A stretch of 6,687 nucleotides of DNA. Source: Brevundimonas sp. GTDB lineage: Bacteria; Pseudomonadota; Alphaproteobacteria; Caulobacterales; Caulobacteraceae. This document shows, piece after piece, positions 5,764 to 6,687 of the stretch. Position numbers and translations under genes: made by a program. Location of the stretch: contig JANJTI010000271.1 of NCBI GenBank assembly GCA_024711185.1, positions 1-6,687 on the forward strand. Direction: 5' to 3'. Numbering within the stretch: the stretch's first letter is position 1; every line of letters starts with the position of its first letter. A model generated the notes under the pieces. It saw nothing but the letters and a program-made list of their open reading frames with translations. It was not told the origin of the DNA and ran no database searches.

Positions 5764-5770
5764 ACTGCGA

Positions 5771-6687
5771 ATGTCGCTGAACGCGATCATGAACACCGCG
5801 ACCTCGGGGCTGACGACGGCCCAGACGCAGCTGCGCGTCGTCTCGGACAACGTCTCGAACGTCAACACCCCCGGCTATGTCCGGAAGATCGCGGAACAGC
5901 GGACGCTCGTCAGCCAGGGACTGGGTTCCGGCGTCGAGGTGGCCCGAATCCGCCTCGCCACCGATCGCTTCCTGCAGGCCGCCAGCCTCAACGCCGGCGC
6001 CGAGGCTTCGCGACAGGGCGTGCGCCACGAACTGTACGACCGCATCCAGTCGCTGTTCGGGGATCCTGGCGCCGACAGCGGCTTCTTCTCGCAGGTCGAC
6101 AAGGTGTTCGCGGCCTTCGCGGCCAGCGCCGAAGACCCCGCCTCGTCGCCCCGGCGGCAGGACGCCCTGTTCAGAACCCAGGCGGTGTTCGACGAGGCGA
6201 CACGCATCGCGCGCCAGATCCAGGCGGTGCGCGAGGATGCCGACGGCCGCCTCCAGAGCGCTGTCGAAAAGGCGAACAGCCTGCTCGGACAGATCGAAAG
6301 CCTCAATGTCGAGATCGCGCGGGCGACGGTGGTCAACGGCGACGCCTCGGGGGCCGAGACGGCCCAGTCCGCCCTGATCGGGCAGCTGGCCGAGCTGATG
6401 GACATCCGGGTGACCGCCCGCGCGGTCGGCGGGGTCTCGATCCGCACCGGCGCCGGGGCGCTGCTGGCCGGCGAGGGCGCGGCGGTGCTCTCCTACAATC
6501 GCGCCGGCACCGTCACCGGCGAGACCGCCTTCAACGAGATCTGGATCACCGAGCCCGGCGGCCAGAAGCGGTCGCTGCTCGACAGCATCGTTTCCGGCGA
6601 GATCAAGGGGCTGGTCGAACTGCGGGACATCGAGGGGCCGGCGGCGGCCGAACGGCTGGCCGAATTGGTCAGCCACATGGCCGACGA
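5771..6687 (+). CDS. flgK: FlgK, flagellar hook-associated protein 1, N-terminal part
   Basis: FlgK (HAP1) is exported after the hook is finished. It displaces the FlgD cap and forms the first ring of the hook-filament junction, on which FlgL and then flagellin assemble. The visible 305 codons begin MSLNAIMNTATSGLTTAQTQ and carry the axial-protein signature DNVSNVNTPGYVRK (residues 26-39). Helical D1 segments follow, for example LYDRIQSLFGDPGADSGFFSQVDKVF and a region rich in Ala, Gln and Glu around residues 150-200. The NTPGY form and the FFSQVDKVFAAFAASAEDPAS stretch separate it from FlgE and rod proteins. The reading frame is open to the right edge, so the variable middle and the C-terminal D0 helix are missing. 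It is divergent from the hook operon, and flgL probably follows outside the window. Confidence 0.96.
   Translation, partial: MSLNAIMNTATSGLTTAQTQLRVVSDNVSNVNTPGYVRKIAEQRTLVSQGLGSGVEVARIRLATDRFLQAASLNAGAEASRQGVRHELYDRIQSLFGDPGADSGFFSQVDKVFAAFAASAEDPASSPRRQDALFRTQAVFDEATRIARQIQAVREDADGRLQSAVEKANSLLGQIESLNVEIARATVVNGDASGAETAQSALIGQLAELMDIRVTARAVGGVSIRTGAGALLAGEGAAVLSYNRAGTVTGETAFNEIWITEPGGQKRSLLDSIVSGEIKGLVELRDIEGPAAAERLAELVSHMAD

Larger units (their letters stand above)
5388..5770. other. Divergent fliK/flgK control region
   Basis: This 383-bp region separates the hook operon from flgK. It contains two oppositely directed sigma-54 promoters about 135 bp apart, two IHF-like sites and at least four ftr-like motifs. 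I see no RNA gene or convincing terminator. The overall plan matches what is known of the divergent flaN-flbG region of Caulobacter crescentus, where FlbD binds ftr sequences to activate sigma-54 RNA polymerase after early flagellar parts are built. Confidence 0.8.

Noticed and set aside
5483..6676. A 397-codon minus-strand frame opposite flgK and the control region.
   Set aside because: It shows no family resemblance, and flgK on the plus strand is unambiguous.

Overview
The window comes from a high-GC alphaproteobacterium, most likely a member of the Caulobacterales (Caulobacter, Brevundimonas, Phenylobacterium or a close relative). The evidence is a SciP-type CtrA inhibitor beside a flagellar hook operon, a CtrA-like box upstream of it, sigma-54 promoters of the Caulobacter flagellar type, and GANTC (CcrM) sites in the regulatory DNA. 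The genus cannot be fixed from the sequence alone.

Layout, left to right. (1) 1-1099, minus: mnmA, the tRNA 2-thiouridylase, nearly complete but cut by the left edge. (2) 1100-1203: short gap with a terminator-like hairpin for the next gene. (3) 1204-1503, minus: sciP, a small DUF1153 cell-cycle regulator. (4) 1504-1651: gap with a CtrA-like box and a possible sciP promoter, but no clear terminator for flgE. (5) 1652-5387, minus: a tight three-gene hook operon, fliK-flgD-flgE in transcription order, with gaps of 4 and 12 bp. (6) 5388-5770: a 383-bp divergent control region. (7) 5771-6687, plus: flgK, cut by the right edge.

The genes form one assembly module. FlgD caps the growing hook, FlgE is the hook subunit, FliK measures hook length and switches export specificity, and FlgK is the first hook-filament junction protein. 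SciP restrains CtrA, the master regulator at the top of the flagellar cascade, so the locus places a cell-cycle brake next to late structural genes.

The most interesting part is the divergent region. Each side has a good sigma-54 -24/-12 element (5461-5475 minus; 5611-5625 plus), its own IHF-like site (5492-5504; 5672-5684) and ftr-like (FlbD enhancer) motifs. The fliK side has them upstream and the flgK side has them downstream of the predicted start. This resembles the classic flaN-flbG arrangement of C. crescentus, so it is a known type of system rather than a new one. Details worth following up are a 20-bp phasing of CTTGCC motifs, GANTC sites inside one ftr-like motif and overlapping one IHF site, and a near-leaderless upstream ORF that overlaps the fliK start. 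I see no mobile element, CRISPR array, tRNA or rRNA, and no previously undescribed system that I could defend.
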